Shown here piece by piece: positions 15,538 through 24,256 of a DNA stretch of 45,087 nucleotides. Each line of letters starts with the position of its first letter. The stretch's first letter is position 1. Both the position numbers and the translations under genes were made by a program. Origin of the DNA: a bacterium (GTDB lineage: Bacteria > Cyanobacteriota > Vampirovibrionia > Gastranaerophilales > JAILCC01); assembly GCA_024680555.1 (NCBI GenBank), contig JAILCC010000011.1, forward strand, positions 1-45,087. The letters are read 5' to 3'. The notes under the pieces are model-generated. The model worked only from the letters and a program-made list of their open reading frames with translations, did not search any database and was not told the DNA's origin.

Positions 15538-18111
15538 ATGTCAAACATATATGAACTGACAAGCAAAAATATAGACAGGGAAAAATTGACGCCGATGTTT
15601 AAACAGTATATGGCGGTTAAGGACAAAAACCCTGATGTAATCCTGTTTTACAGGCTTGGCGATTTTTACGAAACTTTTATGGAAGATGCTTTGATTACTT
15701 CAAAAGTTTTGGAAATCACTTTGACGGCGAGAGATGGCGGTGCGTGCGGCAAAATTGCCATGGCAGGAATACCTGTTAAAGCGGTTCAAAATTATCTCCA
15801 AAGACTTCTTGCCGCAGGTTACAAAGTTGCTATATGCGAACAGATGGAAGATCCCGCTACCGCAAAAGGACTCGTTGCAAGAGAAGTTACCCGCACAATC
15901 AGTGCAGGAACTATTGTTGAGCAAGAGTATCTTGATGCCAACAAAAACAACTATCTTGCTGCGGTTTTGGTTGATGCGAATAAAAATAAATTTGCACTTG
16001 CCTATGCTGATATAACAACGGGTGAATTTAAGATAACTCAATCTGATTTGAAAAATTTGAACAGTGAACTGGTAAGAATTGAGCCTGCTGAAATTTTGTG
16101 CAAGGCGAAAAAACAAGAAATAAAAGCATTTCAAATAGTACCTGAGCTTGTTGCGGACTTGCCCAAGGAAATACGAGAAAATTATAACTGCACAAAGTTG
16201 GACGATTCCGATTTCGATATTAATAATTCTGAAAATATTATTAAAGAGATTTTTAAGGTGGATAGTCTTGAGGGGTTTGGTTATCCCGATTATAAATTTG
16301 CGTTGTGTGCAGCCAGTGCTTTGATTGGGTATGTGAAAAATTCGCAGCACGAAAACATATCAAAGTTTGAGGCAATCAGACCGTATAGCATAGAAAACTT
16401 TATGTCGCTTGATTCAAATGCGCAAAGAGGTTTGGAACTTACTTCAACTATTCGTGAAAATTCATATAAAGGCAGCCTTTTAAGTTCAATAAACAAGACC
16501 TCAACTCCTATGGGCGCAAGGTTGTTGAGAAGTTGGCTTCGTCAACCGCTATTGGATACAGGTGAAATTAATCGGCGTTTGGACGGTGTCGAAGAATTGT
16601 TGAATAACCCAAAAGTCAGAATGGGTTTGGGGGCTGCACTTGATAAAGTTTATGATATAGAGCGGCTTGCAACCAAAATAAGCAATAACAGCGTAAACGG
16701 ACGTGATTATGTCGCTTTGAAAGAGTCATTGTACCATATACCCGAGATAAATGAACTTTTGAGCGAGGCTAATTCGCCGTTTTTGGCTGCTTTTCAAAAT
16801 GAAAGGAAGCCTTTAATTGAGTTTGCGAATATTATTGAACGCACGATTGTTGATGAACCGCCCATAACGATAAAAGAAGGCGGTATAATCAAAAGAGGTG
16901 TAAGCAGCGAGCTTGATTATCAGCGCAATTTGTTGTCCAACGGTGAAAATTGGCTCAAAGAATTTGAACAAAGAGAAAAAGAACGAACAAAAATAAATAC
17001 GCTAAAAGTCGGTTACAGCAGAGTTTTCGGTTATTTTATAGAGGTTACTCATGCAAATACTTCTATGGTTCCTGCCGATTATGTAAGAAAACAAACTCTT
17101 ACTAATGCAGAAAGGTATATTACACAAGAGTTAAAGGCACATGAGGACGATGTTTTGAATGCGCAAAGCAAGTCGCTTGCTATTGAATACAATATGTTTT
17201 GCGATTTTAGAGAATATTCAAAAGAATTTGTGTCGGAGTTAAGACTCCTTGCGTATGAGCTTTCCGTTCTTGATGTTCTTCTTTCATTTGCTTCCTGCGC
17301 AGCCGAGTATAATTATATTCGTCCGATTGTTGATAATTCCGACGATTTGATTATAAAAGACGGTAGACACCCTGTTATTGAGCAGATTTTACCTCTTGGG
17401 GAGTATGTTCCGAATGATTTAACCTTGCAGGCAAATCAAAAGGATACGAATATTGCTCAATTTATAATTCTTACCGGTCCTAATATGGCAGGAAAATCCA
17501 CCTATATGCGCCAAAATGCACTTATTTCGATTATGGCGCAAATGGGTTCGTTTGTTCCTGCAAGCTATGCCAAAATCGGTATAATAGACAAAATTTTCAC
17601 TAGAATTGGTGCGTCTGATGACCTTTCGACAGGGCAGTCAACATTTATGGTGGAAATGCTAGAAACGGCAAATATTTTGAATTTTGCCACTGATAAAAGT
17701 CTTATTTTGCTTGATGAAATTGGCAGAGGAACCAGCACGTATGACGGTGTGGCTATAGCGTGGAGCGTTTGCGAGTTTTTGGCGACAAAAATTAAGGCAA
17801 GAACAATATTTGCAACTCACTACCACGAATTGAATATCATGGCTGATAAATTTAACGAAATTAAAAATTATAAAGTAACAGTTAACGAAGAAAATAATGA
17901 AATTGAATTTTTGAGGAAAGTCGTAGAGGGTTCAACTTCACGCAGCTACGGTATTCAGGTTGCAAAAATGGCGGGACTTCCTAATGCTGTTGTATCAAGA
18001 GCATTAACACTTATAAACCGTATTCAAAAGGATAACCAAGCGAATATAAATGTCAGAAATAAAAAAACGTTAGAAGCTGATACTTCTCAACTCTCCTTGT
18101 TTTTCGACTAA
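15538..18111 (+). CDS. mutS: DNA mismatch repair protein MutS
   Basis: 857 aa, full length for MutS1. The mismatch-reading Phe-x-Glu motif lies in GDFYETF (Phe43, Glu45). The ABC-type ATPase at the C-terminus has Walker A GPNMAGKST (about 646-654), Walker B/D-loop LILLDEIGRGTSTYDG (about 721-736) and the TIFATHYHEL switch. An aagggag ribosome binding site precedes the ATG. The protein binds mismatches and starts repair with MutL, which is not in the window. It is divergent from the 38-aa peptide gene and converges on scpB with only 2 bp between the stop codons. Confidence 0.98.
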   Translation: MSNIYELTSKNIDREKLTPMFKQYMAVKDKNPDVILFYRLGDFYETFMEDALITSKVLEITLTARDGGACGKIAMAGIPVKAVQNYLQRLLAAGYKVAICEQMEDPATAKGLVAREVTRTISAGTIVEQEYLDANKNNYLAAVLVDANKNKFALAYADITTGEFKITQSDLKNLNSELVRIEPAEILCKAKKQEIKAFQIVPELVADLPKEIRENYNCTKLDDSDFDINNSENIIKEIFKVDSLEGFGYPDYKFALCAASALIGYVKNSQHENISKFEAIRPYSIENFMSLDSNAQRGLELTSTIRENSYKGSLLSSINKTSTPMGARLLRSWLRQPLLDTGEINRRLDGVEELLNNPKVRMGLGAALDKVYDIERLATKISNNSVNGRDYVALKESLYHIPEINELLSEANSPFLAAFQNERKPLIEFANIIERTIVDEPPITIKEGGIIKRGVSSELDYQRNLLSNGENWLKEFEQREKERTKINTLKVGYSRVFGYFIEVTHANTSMVPADYVRKQTLTNAERYITQELKAHEDDVLNAQSKSLAIEYNMFCDFREYSKEFVSELRLLAYELSVLDVLLSFASCAAEYNYIRPIVDNSDDLIIKDGRHPVIEQILPLGEYVPNDLTLQANQKDTNIAQFIILTGPNMAGKSTYMRQNALISIMAQMGSFVPASYAKIGIIDKIFTRIGASDDLSTGQSTFMVEMLETANILNFATDKSLILLDEIGRGTSTYDGVAIAWSVCEFLATKIKARTIFATHYHELNIMADKFNEIKNYKVTVNEENNEIEFLRKVVEGSTSRSYGIQVAKMAGLPNAVVSRALTLINRIQKDNQANINVRNKKTLEADTSQLSLFFD

Positions 18112-18113
18112 TT

Positions 18114-18617
18114 CTAATCTTCTGGAACGCCTTCTTTGTCTATGAGTTTGGATAACAGTTCGGTATCGCCTTTGAGCTTGAAATACTCTTTAAACTTTGG
18201 TGTTGTTCTGAGGTTGAATGACCTGCCGTTTTTATCTCGTTTTCTTGAAATCAGACCTTTTTGCAAAAGTTCTTTTATGTGGTCGTATGCGGTTGCGCCT
18301 CTCAACTCTTTCACATAAGACTGTCTGACGGGTTCTTTTAATGCGATAACGGAAAGAGTTTTCATAACTGCTTGCGTAAGTTCGACAGGTACAAGTTTTT
18401 CCACAATGTCGATATATTCTTCCCTAACTTGAAGAATGTAGCCATCTTCGTCATCAATTTCAAGTGCACCGTCACGGGATGAATAGTCCATAATCAGTTC
18501 GAGAAGCGCTTCTTCAACTTCGTCAACGCTTTCGGAAAGAATTTCCGCAATTTCGGCAGAGGACATCGCTTTTGCCGTAACGAATAAAACTGTTTCTACT
18601 CTCGATTTCAGGCTCAT
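18114..18617 (-). CDS. scpB: Segregation and condensation protein B
   Basis: 167 aa with two winged-helix domains. The start VETVLFVTAKAMSSAEIAEI and the middle LSVIALKEPVRQSYVKELRG match ScpB. It is the dimeric subunit that binds the ScpA kleisin in the bacterial SMC complex. Its ATG overlaps the scpA stop by 4 nt (ATGA), so the two are translated together. It is the third gene of smc-scpA-scpB. Confidence 0.96.
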   Translation of the reverse strand: MSLKSRVETVLFVTAKAMSSAEIAEILSESVDEVEEALLELIMDYSSRDGALEIDDEDGYILQVREEYIDIVEKLVPVELTQAVMKTLSVIALKEPVRQSYVKELRGATAYDHIKELLQKGLISRKRDKNGRSFNLRTTPKFKEYFKLKGDTELLSKLIDKEGVPED

Positions 18618-19483
18618 GCTTGTACCTCAGCTGTTTCGGGGGTAGGTTCTTTTGATTGAACGACATAAATTTCGGAATAAAATTCTTCCTGCTCCAAATC
18701 AATTCTGTTATCCGCAGTTAAAAACAACAGAGCAAGATAAATAGAAAGTTTGTTTAAGCCGGTTGAATTGAGTTCCGACATTTCAATTTTTTCTTCCGTT
18801 GTAAAAATCTTTGTCAAAACTTCTCTTATTGTATCGACGTTGCGTTCCATTTCACCGGAATGAGCCATTTCTATAATGTCTTCCGGAGTGAAGTCTTCAA
18901 ATTCACTATGGCGGCGTTTCGCCCTTTTAAAACGTTCTTGGATTGAACGTTTTTTATCTAATGCTTCGTAAAATTCGAGGTGTTTAATCAAGTCTTTTAA
19001 AGTAACGTTTCTTTTACGGTTAAGCCTTACGCTTGTACGGCGTTGAATTACTTCGTTTAAAGAGGGGGCATTAAACGGAATAACGTTGTCCTCGTATTCG
19101 GGGTCAGCATAGTCGGCTTCAAAATTTTCTTCTTCTTCGACTTGTGCAAATGGGTCTAAACCTTCCAAAATGTCGGACTTCAACCTTAAAAGAATGCAGG
19201 CAAAAAGTATTACTCTGCTGGTTACATGAAGATTATTTATTCTCAGTTCAATGGTTTTTGCAAAATATTGGTCTGCAAGCTTAACCACATCGATATTCCA
19301 AGGGTCAAGTTTGTTCTTTTTAACCATTTCAAGCAGGATATCAATACCGTCGCTATCAGATTGCATCTTAGCTAAAGTTGCATTGATAAAATCATTTTCC
19401 GCTTCCTTTTCTAAGTTTGGAGCGGGTGTAACGGTGAGAGTACCTATTATTCTTGTTGATTGTGTTTCCGTTGAATTAATCAC
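18614..19483 (-). CDS. scpA: Segregation and condensation protein A (kleisin)
   Basis: 289 aa. The kleisin core begins at about residue 40 with IDILLEMVKKNKLDPWNIDV, followed by a helical region with LKSDI. The C-terminal winged helix (about 215-275) bridges to the SMC head. An acidic linker (VEEEENFEADYADPEYEDN, about 113-131) is typical. The start overlaps the smc stop by 8 nt. A 30-residue N-terminal extension precedes the conserved domain. ScpA closes the SMC ring for chromosome compaction. Confidence 0.96.
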   Translation of the reverse strand: MINSTETQSTRIIGTLTVTPAPNLEKEAENDFINATLAKMQSDSDGIDILLEMVKKNKLDPWNIDVVKLADQYFAKTIELRINNLHVTSRVILFACILLRLKSDILEGLDPFAQVEEEENFEADYADPEYEDNVIPFNAPSLNEVIQRRTSVRLNRKRNVTLKDLIKHLEFYEALDKKRSIQERFKRAKRRHSEFEDFTPEDIIEMAHSGEMERNVDTIREVLTKIFTTEEKIEMSELNSTGLNKLSIYLALLFLTADNRIDLEQEEFYSEIYVVQSKEPTPETAEVQA

Positions 19484-22400
19484 TTAATTTTATCCCTGTA
19501 ACTTTTGTAATACCTTTTCCTTGAGTTATACCGATAACCCTACTTGCTGATTCTAACATACATTCGTGGTGGCTGACTACTATGAATTGAGTATTTTTTG
19601 ATTGGTCTTTAATCATATTAGCAAGTTTCATAGCATTTATTCCGTCAAGTGATGCGTCCGATTCATCAAGCGCATAGAATGGTGCAGGCAGATAGCGTTG
19701 AATAGCAAAGACAAAAGCAAGTGCGGTCAATGACTTTTCACCGCCGGAAAGACCTGTAAGCTTTTTGGCTTCGTCTTTATCTCTGAATTGCGCCGTTATT
19801 GTCAAACCTCCTGACAATGGGTCAGTCGGATTTTCCAATACGAGTGAGCCTGTTCCGTCAAATAATTTTGTACAAATAATTTGGAAGTTTTCATTTATTT
19901 TGTTGTATGCATCAAGGAATGATTTTTTCTTCATATCTTCATATCCTTGCATACGATTTTGGATTTCTTGTTTTTCGGTAGAAAGTGTGTCGAGTTTGGA
20001 TTTGAGTTCTTCTTTCCTTTGAGAAATTTCATCAAATTCTTTTATCGCAACCATATTTACGTCGCCCATTTCTGCCATTTTTTTATCAATTCTTGCAACT
20101 GCTTTTTCAAGCTCCTCTGTTGAAATGTCAACAGGCTGTAATGAAGAAATTTGATAACCGGCCTCAATAAGCTCATTTCTTATTTGTTCCAATTCTGGCT
20201 CAAGTTCTTTTCTTCTGCCTTTTAGAGCTTCAATGTTTTCTGCAATTCTTTCTAAATTCAAAGTCAAATTATTTTTCTGGTTTTGCCCTTCAAGAACTTC
20301 GTTTTGTACAACGTCACGCTGAGCTTGAAGTTCTGCCAAATTTTTATCAATTTCTTTTACTTTTTCTTGAAGTTCTTCAACCTTAACTTTTATTTGGGAG
20401 ATTTGTTCTTCGGTAAGTTTTTTGTTTTTATCAAAATCGATATTTGCATTTTTAAGTTTTTCTATTTGGTCTTTTTGCATTTTAATAGATTGTTCGCTGA
20501 AGCCGATTTCGTTATTTATGTTGCTTATTTCGCCTTGTGCACTTATAATGTCTATTCTGAATCTTTCAATTTCGGCGTGAATTGCATCAGAAAGCTCATC
20601 AAGTTTGTTGATTTCATCTTCCGGAATTTCTTTTTCTACTTCAGCTATTTCATTTTGAATATTTTCTATTTTATCTTTCAGTTTTTCTTCCTGCTTTTTC
20701 AAACTGTCGAGTTTTCCTTTACTTTCGTTTAAGAGCGGAGTTGTTTCTTCAATAATCTTTTTATTGGCTTCAAGAGTTTTTTGTGCTGTAGAAAGATTTT
20801 GAACGAGATTATCTCTCGTGTTTGTAAGTTTATTAAGTTCCGTAGTTGCTGACGAATAGTCAGTCCTAATAGTATCTAATTTGTTTTCAAGTTCTCTTTT
20901 CTTATTATCTAAGCGGTCTGCTTCGTCTTGGAACTCTTGGAGTTTCTTTTTGCAGTTTTCAAGTTCTTTATTTTCACTGCTGGAGAATTTCATTCTGCTT
21001 TTTGGAATACTTCCGCCCGTTATTGCAGCTGATTTATCAAACAATGAACCGTCTAAAACTACCATTCTATACTTGCCGATAAGTTTTTTTGCTGTACCTA
21101 TATCTTCAACAATGAGAGTATCGCTTAAAGCATGATAAAAAGCATCATAATATTTATCATCAAAGTCAATGAGATTTATTGCATAATCAATAACTCCGTT
21201 AATGTTCGGCGGTCTAAGGTCAGGAGCCTGTTTGATTTTGTTAAGCGGCAAAAAGGTTGCACGTCCTGCGTTTGCTGATTTGAGTATATCAAGGCAAACA
21301 CCGGCAACATCTTCGTCATCAACAACGATTGATGCCATTCTTGCGCCCATAGCGATTTCCAATGCCGTTTCAAATTCTTCATCAACATTTCCGAGTTTTG
21401 CAAGAGGAGCGTGAACTCCTCTGATTTTTGATTCCATAATAAAATCAACGGGACGATTAAAATTGAAATCCGCCATCGTTTGTTTTTGCGTTTCAAGCTT
21501 TGTTACCTTTTGAACGGCAAGATTTATGTTGCGATAGCATTCATCAAGTTTACCCTTAACGTTGTCGAGATTTGTAAGGGTGTTTTTCTGCATCATTACA
21601 TAGTCGTTAAGTTCCTTTTGTAATTCCTCAATTTTGACATCAAGTTTATCTTTTTCGGAAAGTTTTTCATTTTGTGTATTGTCAAATTCGTCTATGATTT
21701 CTTTTGCGTTAGCGATGTCTTTTTCGTAGCGGCTGATATCGTTTTCGAGGGGCAAGATATCTTTTAGGAGATTTGTTTGCTCGTCTTTTTTATTATCTAA
21801 TTCGGCTCTTAATTCCGCACGTTTTTTGACGCTCTCATTACTTTTTGAGCTTACATTTTCTATGTCTTTGGTAACTTTTTCAAGTTCGGCTTTTTCATGT
21901 TCAATATTGTTTTCTAAAACTTTTATTTCCTCATTTTTGTTGTCAATTCTGAGGCGAGCGTCATCAATTTTGCCGTTAAGGGTTTCAATATTAAAGTTTG
22001 CATTTTTTATTGCTTCAAGGTTTTGGGCTTTTTGCTGCTCCATCATTTCAATAGAGCTTTCTTTTGAAGTGATGCTGCTTTGGTGTGCCGCAATATCGGC
22101 TTTGATTTTTAGTTGCTCATCTTCGCCCTTTTGTTTAACAAGGTTAGACAATTCTTGCAGCTTTGATTTTGCTTCTTCAAGAGCTTTGTCAGCTTTTTCA
22201 AGCTCTTTTTCTTTTTGTTTTTTGTCTTTATTTGTTTCAAGGATATTTTCGTGGACTCTTTCGAGAGAATTTTTTATATCAAAATATTTTACTGTGGACT
22301 TTTGATTTTCGTATTTGGCTTTTTCTTCACGCAGTTTTTGATATTTTAAAGCGGCTTCCTTTTGTTCTTTTAGAATATCAAGTCTTATATCTATTTCATT

Positions 22401-22970
22401 TAAAACGATACCGGATTTTTCAATTCTGTCTTCTACTGTTTGAAGCTCTTTTTCTGCTTGTTCAATACGCCTGTCAAAGTCTGCTACGCCTGCAATTTCA
22501 TCAATGATTTTTCTTCTGTTGAGAGGACTTGAGGCGGTGATTTTTGTAACTTCGTGCTGCATAAGTACGTTGTAGCTTCCGGGGGAAACATTGTATTTGA
22601 GAAGTTGTTCGTGAATTTCGGATAATGAAGAAGTTTTGCCGTTAAGCTGATATGTGCTTATATATCCTGCTGAAGTTTTTTTAACTTCACGTCTGACGGT
22701 CATAATTTCGTTATTGTTTTCGTCACCGAATGTGATTCTAACGGAGGCTTCTTCTCTTTTATTATGCCAGCTGATGAAGTCTTTGAGGCTTTCTACACGG
22801 AACGTGGTTCTTGAAGCTGACAATCCAAGGCAGAATAAGATACTGTCAATGATGTTGCTTTTCCCGGAGCCGTTAGGTCCGGCAATAGCGGTAAAACCCT
22901 CGCAAAACGGGATTGTTACCTTACCGGAGCAGGACTTAAAATTGTCTATCTCAAGTTCTCGTATATGCAT
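19476..22970 (-). CDS. smc: Chromosome partition protein SMC
   Basis: 1164 aa. Walker A GPNGSGKS is at 31-38. Two long coiled coils (about 165-490 and 670-1010) flank the hinge (about 510-660, with ARMASIVVDDE and GRATFLPLN). The ABC signature is LSGGEKSLTALA and Walker B lies in FYALDESDASLDGIN near the end. It is the ATPase of the bacterial condensin and is encoded in one operon with both partners. The ribosome binding site (gaaga) is weak. The Walker B segment reads LDESDASLD where LDEVDAALD is common; the catalytic Glu is kept. Confidence 0.97.
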   Translation of the reverse strand: MHIRELEIDNFKSCSGKVTIPFCEGFTAIAGPNGSGKSNIIDSILFCLGLSASRTTFRVESLKDFISWHNKREEASVRITFGDENNNEIMTVRREVKKTSAGYISTYQLNGKTSSLSEIHEQLLKYNVSPGSYNVLMQHEVTKITASSPLNRRKIIDEIAGVADFDRRIEQAEKELQTVEDRIEKSGIVLNEIDIRLDILKEQKEAALKYQKLREEKAKYENQKSTVKYFDIKNSLERVHENILETNKDKKQKEKELEKADKALEEAKSKLQELSNLVKQKGEDEQLKIKADIAAHQSSITSKESSIEMMEQQKAQNLEAIKNANFNIETLNGKIDDARLRIDNKNEEIKVLENNIEHEKAELEKVTKDIENVSSKSNESVKKRAELRAELDNKKDEQTNLLKDILPLENDISRYEKDIANAKEIIDEFDNTQNEKLSEKDKLDVKIEELQKELNDYVMMQKNTLTNLDNVKGKLDECYRNINLAVQKVTKLETQKQTMADFNFNRPVDFIMESKIRGVHAPLAKLGNVDEEFETALEIAMGARMASIVVDDEDVAGVCLDILKSANAGRATFLPLNKIKQAPDLRPPNINGVIDYAINLIDFDDKYYDAFYHALSDTLIVEDIGTAKKLIGKYRMVVLDGSLFDKSAAITGGSIPKSRMKFSSSENKELENCKKKLQEFQDEADRLDNKKRELENKLDTIRTDYSSATTELNKLTNTRDNLVQNLSTAQKTLEANKKIIEETTPLLNESKGKLDSLKKQEEKLKDKIENIQNEIAEVEKEIPEDEINKLDELSDAIHAEIERFRIDIISAQGEISNINNEIGFSEQSIKMQKDQIEKLKNANIDFDKNKKLTEEQISQIKVKVEELQEKVKEIDKNLAELQAQRDVVQNEVLEGQNQKNNLTLNLERIAENIEALKGRRKELEPELEQIRNELIEAGYQISSLQPVDISTEELEKAVARIDKKMAEMGDVNMVAIKEFDEISQRKEELKSKLDTLSTEKQEIQNRMQGYEDMKKKSFLDAYNKINENFQIICTKLFDGTGSLVLENPTDPLSGGLTITAQFRDKDEAKKLTGLSGGEKSLTALAFVFAIQRYLPAPFYALDESDASLDGINAMKLANMIKDQSKNTQFIVVSHHECMLESASRVIGITQGKGITKVTGIKLSD

Positions 22971-23176
22971 GTATCTTCTAATTCCCGAAAGTAGTTACAA
23001 ATCTCCTCATTATCTAGTAAACCTTACCCTCATGAATTTGTCAAAAAGGTTAAGATTTCGTTAATCATTATTTTAGAATGTTATTTTTTCGTGTAAAATA
23101 TTATTAAGATTGTTTCTGCAGATAGCAAATAATGTGGTTTACTCATTTATTATAGTTGGTATTCCTTGAGGTAAGC

Positions 23177-24256
23177 ATGGCATCAGTAAATAAAATTCAT
23201 AGCACTGATACATCACAGATTCGTTTTAATGGTGCTGAAGAAAATAAAACAGGTCGTGGAATAAAAAGCAGACCTGAGTTTTATTCTGTCAGTAATAAAG
23301 AACATGACAGGCTCAGAACGCCGGGCTTTTTGACTAAAACAAAAATAAATATTGAAACCGCTTTGAATACCCCGGGATATGCTTACAGAGGGATGAAAGG
23401 CGATCCCGATTTTAATTTCTTTGAACAATTGAAAGTTTCCAGAATACCATATTACCTCGGAGGTTTGGGACTTGCCGCTGTTGCCATGTGCGGCAAAAAT
23501 CCTTTGATACCGAATGCTAGCGAAGCAAATAATGCTTTTGTAAAAAAAGTATTGCTTGGCGTTTTAATGTACTATGCAGCAAGAGAAGTCGCTTCTGCGG
23601 TTATTGACATCCCAATGAAGATATTCAGGGGTGTAGATTTAAACAGACCGTACAGAAAAGTCACATCCTTGAGAGAAGGTAATCCTCTCAATCTGCCCAA
23701 TAACAAAAAACCAAGCAACCAAGGCGCATTTGAAAGTACCGAATTTACCCGTTGGGATTTGTTTTATAAATACGGACAAAACAACAATGTAAATGAAACA
23801 TTTGACCAATTAGCGAAGAAGTTCGGTGCAAGAAGACCAATGAAAGATTCGGATTCTTCATTGATGTGGAAAATTAGAAAAATGCTGATTATGGCTACAT
23901 CATGGAAAACAATGCTCTCCGTTCCTTTTGTAATGGTTGGACTCGGACTTGCGCAGCAGGAAGGATTTGCGAAAGCTGACTTTAGAGGACTGTTAAAAGA
24001 TACCGCAAAATTATTTAAGCCATCTACGAAAAATAGATTTAGAATGTGGGGAGTATCATTAAAAGAAAACCTCGGAAAACCAATAAAAGACGGATTTAGG
24101 GATTTATGGAACGGTAAATCGCTTGTGGCAAAAATTCTTGGCAGAGGCGCAATTATCGGTGCAGTCGGCTTGAGTATCCTTGCCAATGTTATGATTTTGA
24201 ACAAAACCTCTTTGAAAAAAGAAATAAATCCAAAGATTGAAGGAGGGCAAAAATAA
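23177..24256 (+). CDS. Membrane protein of unknown family, short paralogue
   Basis: 359 aa from ATG 23177 (gagg ribosome binding site 5-6 nt upstream; an earlier in-frame start at 23156 has none). It has four hydrophobic segments: YYLGGLGLAAVAM, VLLGVLMYYAAREVASAVI, SVPFVMVGLGLA (about 247-258) and IIGAVGLSILANVMIL (about 325-340). Landmarks shared with the next gene are LGGLG, the FRGVDL-x-Y motif after the second segment, a T-R-W-D-L/C-W-D-M box, and a basic tail ending KKEINP. The N-terminus has a polar stretch with RFNG. I know no named family. It is the first of three genes joined by 1-nt stop/start overlaps. Confidence 0.8.
   Translation: MASVNKIHSTDTSQIRFNGAEENKTGRGIKSRPEFYSVSNKEHDRLRTPGFLTKTKINIETALNTPGYAYRGMKGDPDFNFFEQLKVSRIPYYLGGLGLAAVAMCGKNPLIPNASEANNAFVKKVLLGVLMYYAAREVASAVIDIPMKIFRGVDLNRPYRKVTSLREGNPLNLPNNKKPSNQGAFESTEFTRWDLFYKYGQNNNVNETFDQLAKKFGARRPMKDSDSSLMWKIRKMLIMATSWKTMLSVPFVMVGLGLAQQEGFAKADFRGLLKDTAKLFKPSTKNRFRMWGVSLKENLGKPIKDGFRDLWNGKSLVAKILGRGAIIGAVGLSILANVMILNKTSLKKEINPKIEGGQK

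Noticed and set aside
23040..23070. ttaaga...ttaatc pair upstream of the 23177 operon as a fourth operator site
   Set aside because: The half-sites are 11 bp apart rather than 10 and the second differs; in AT-rich DNA this is too weak to group with the other three.
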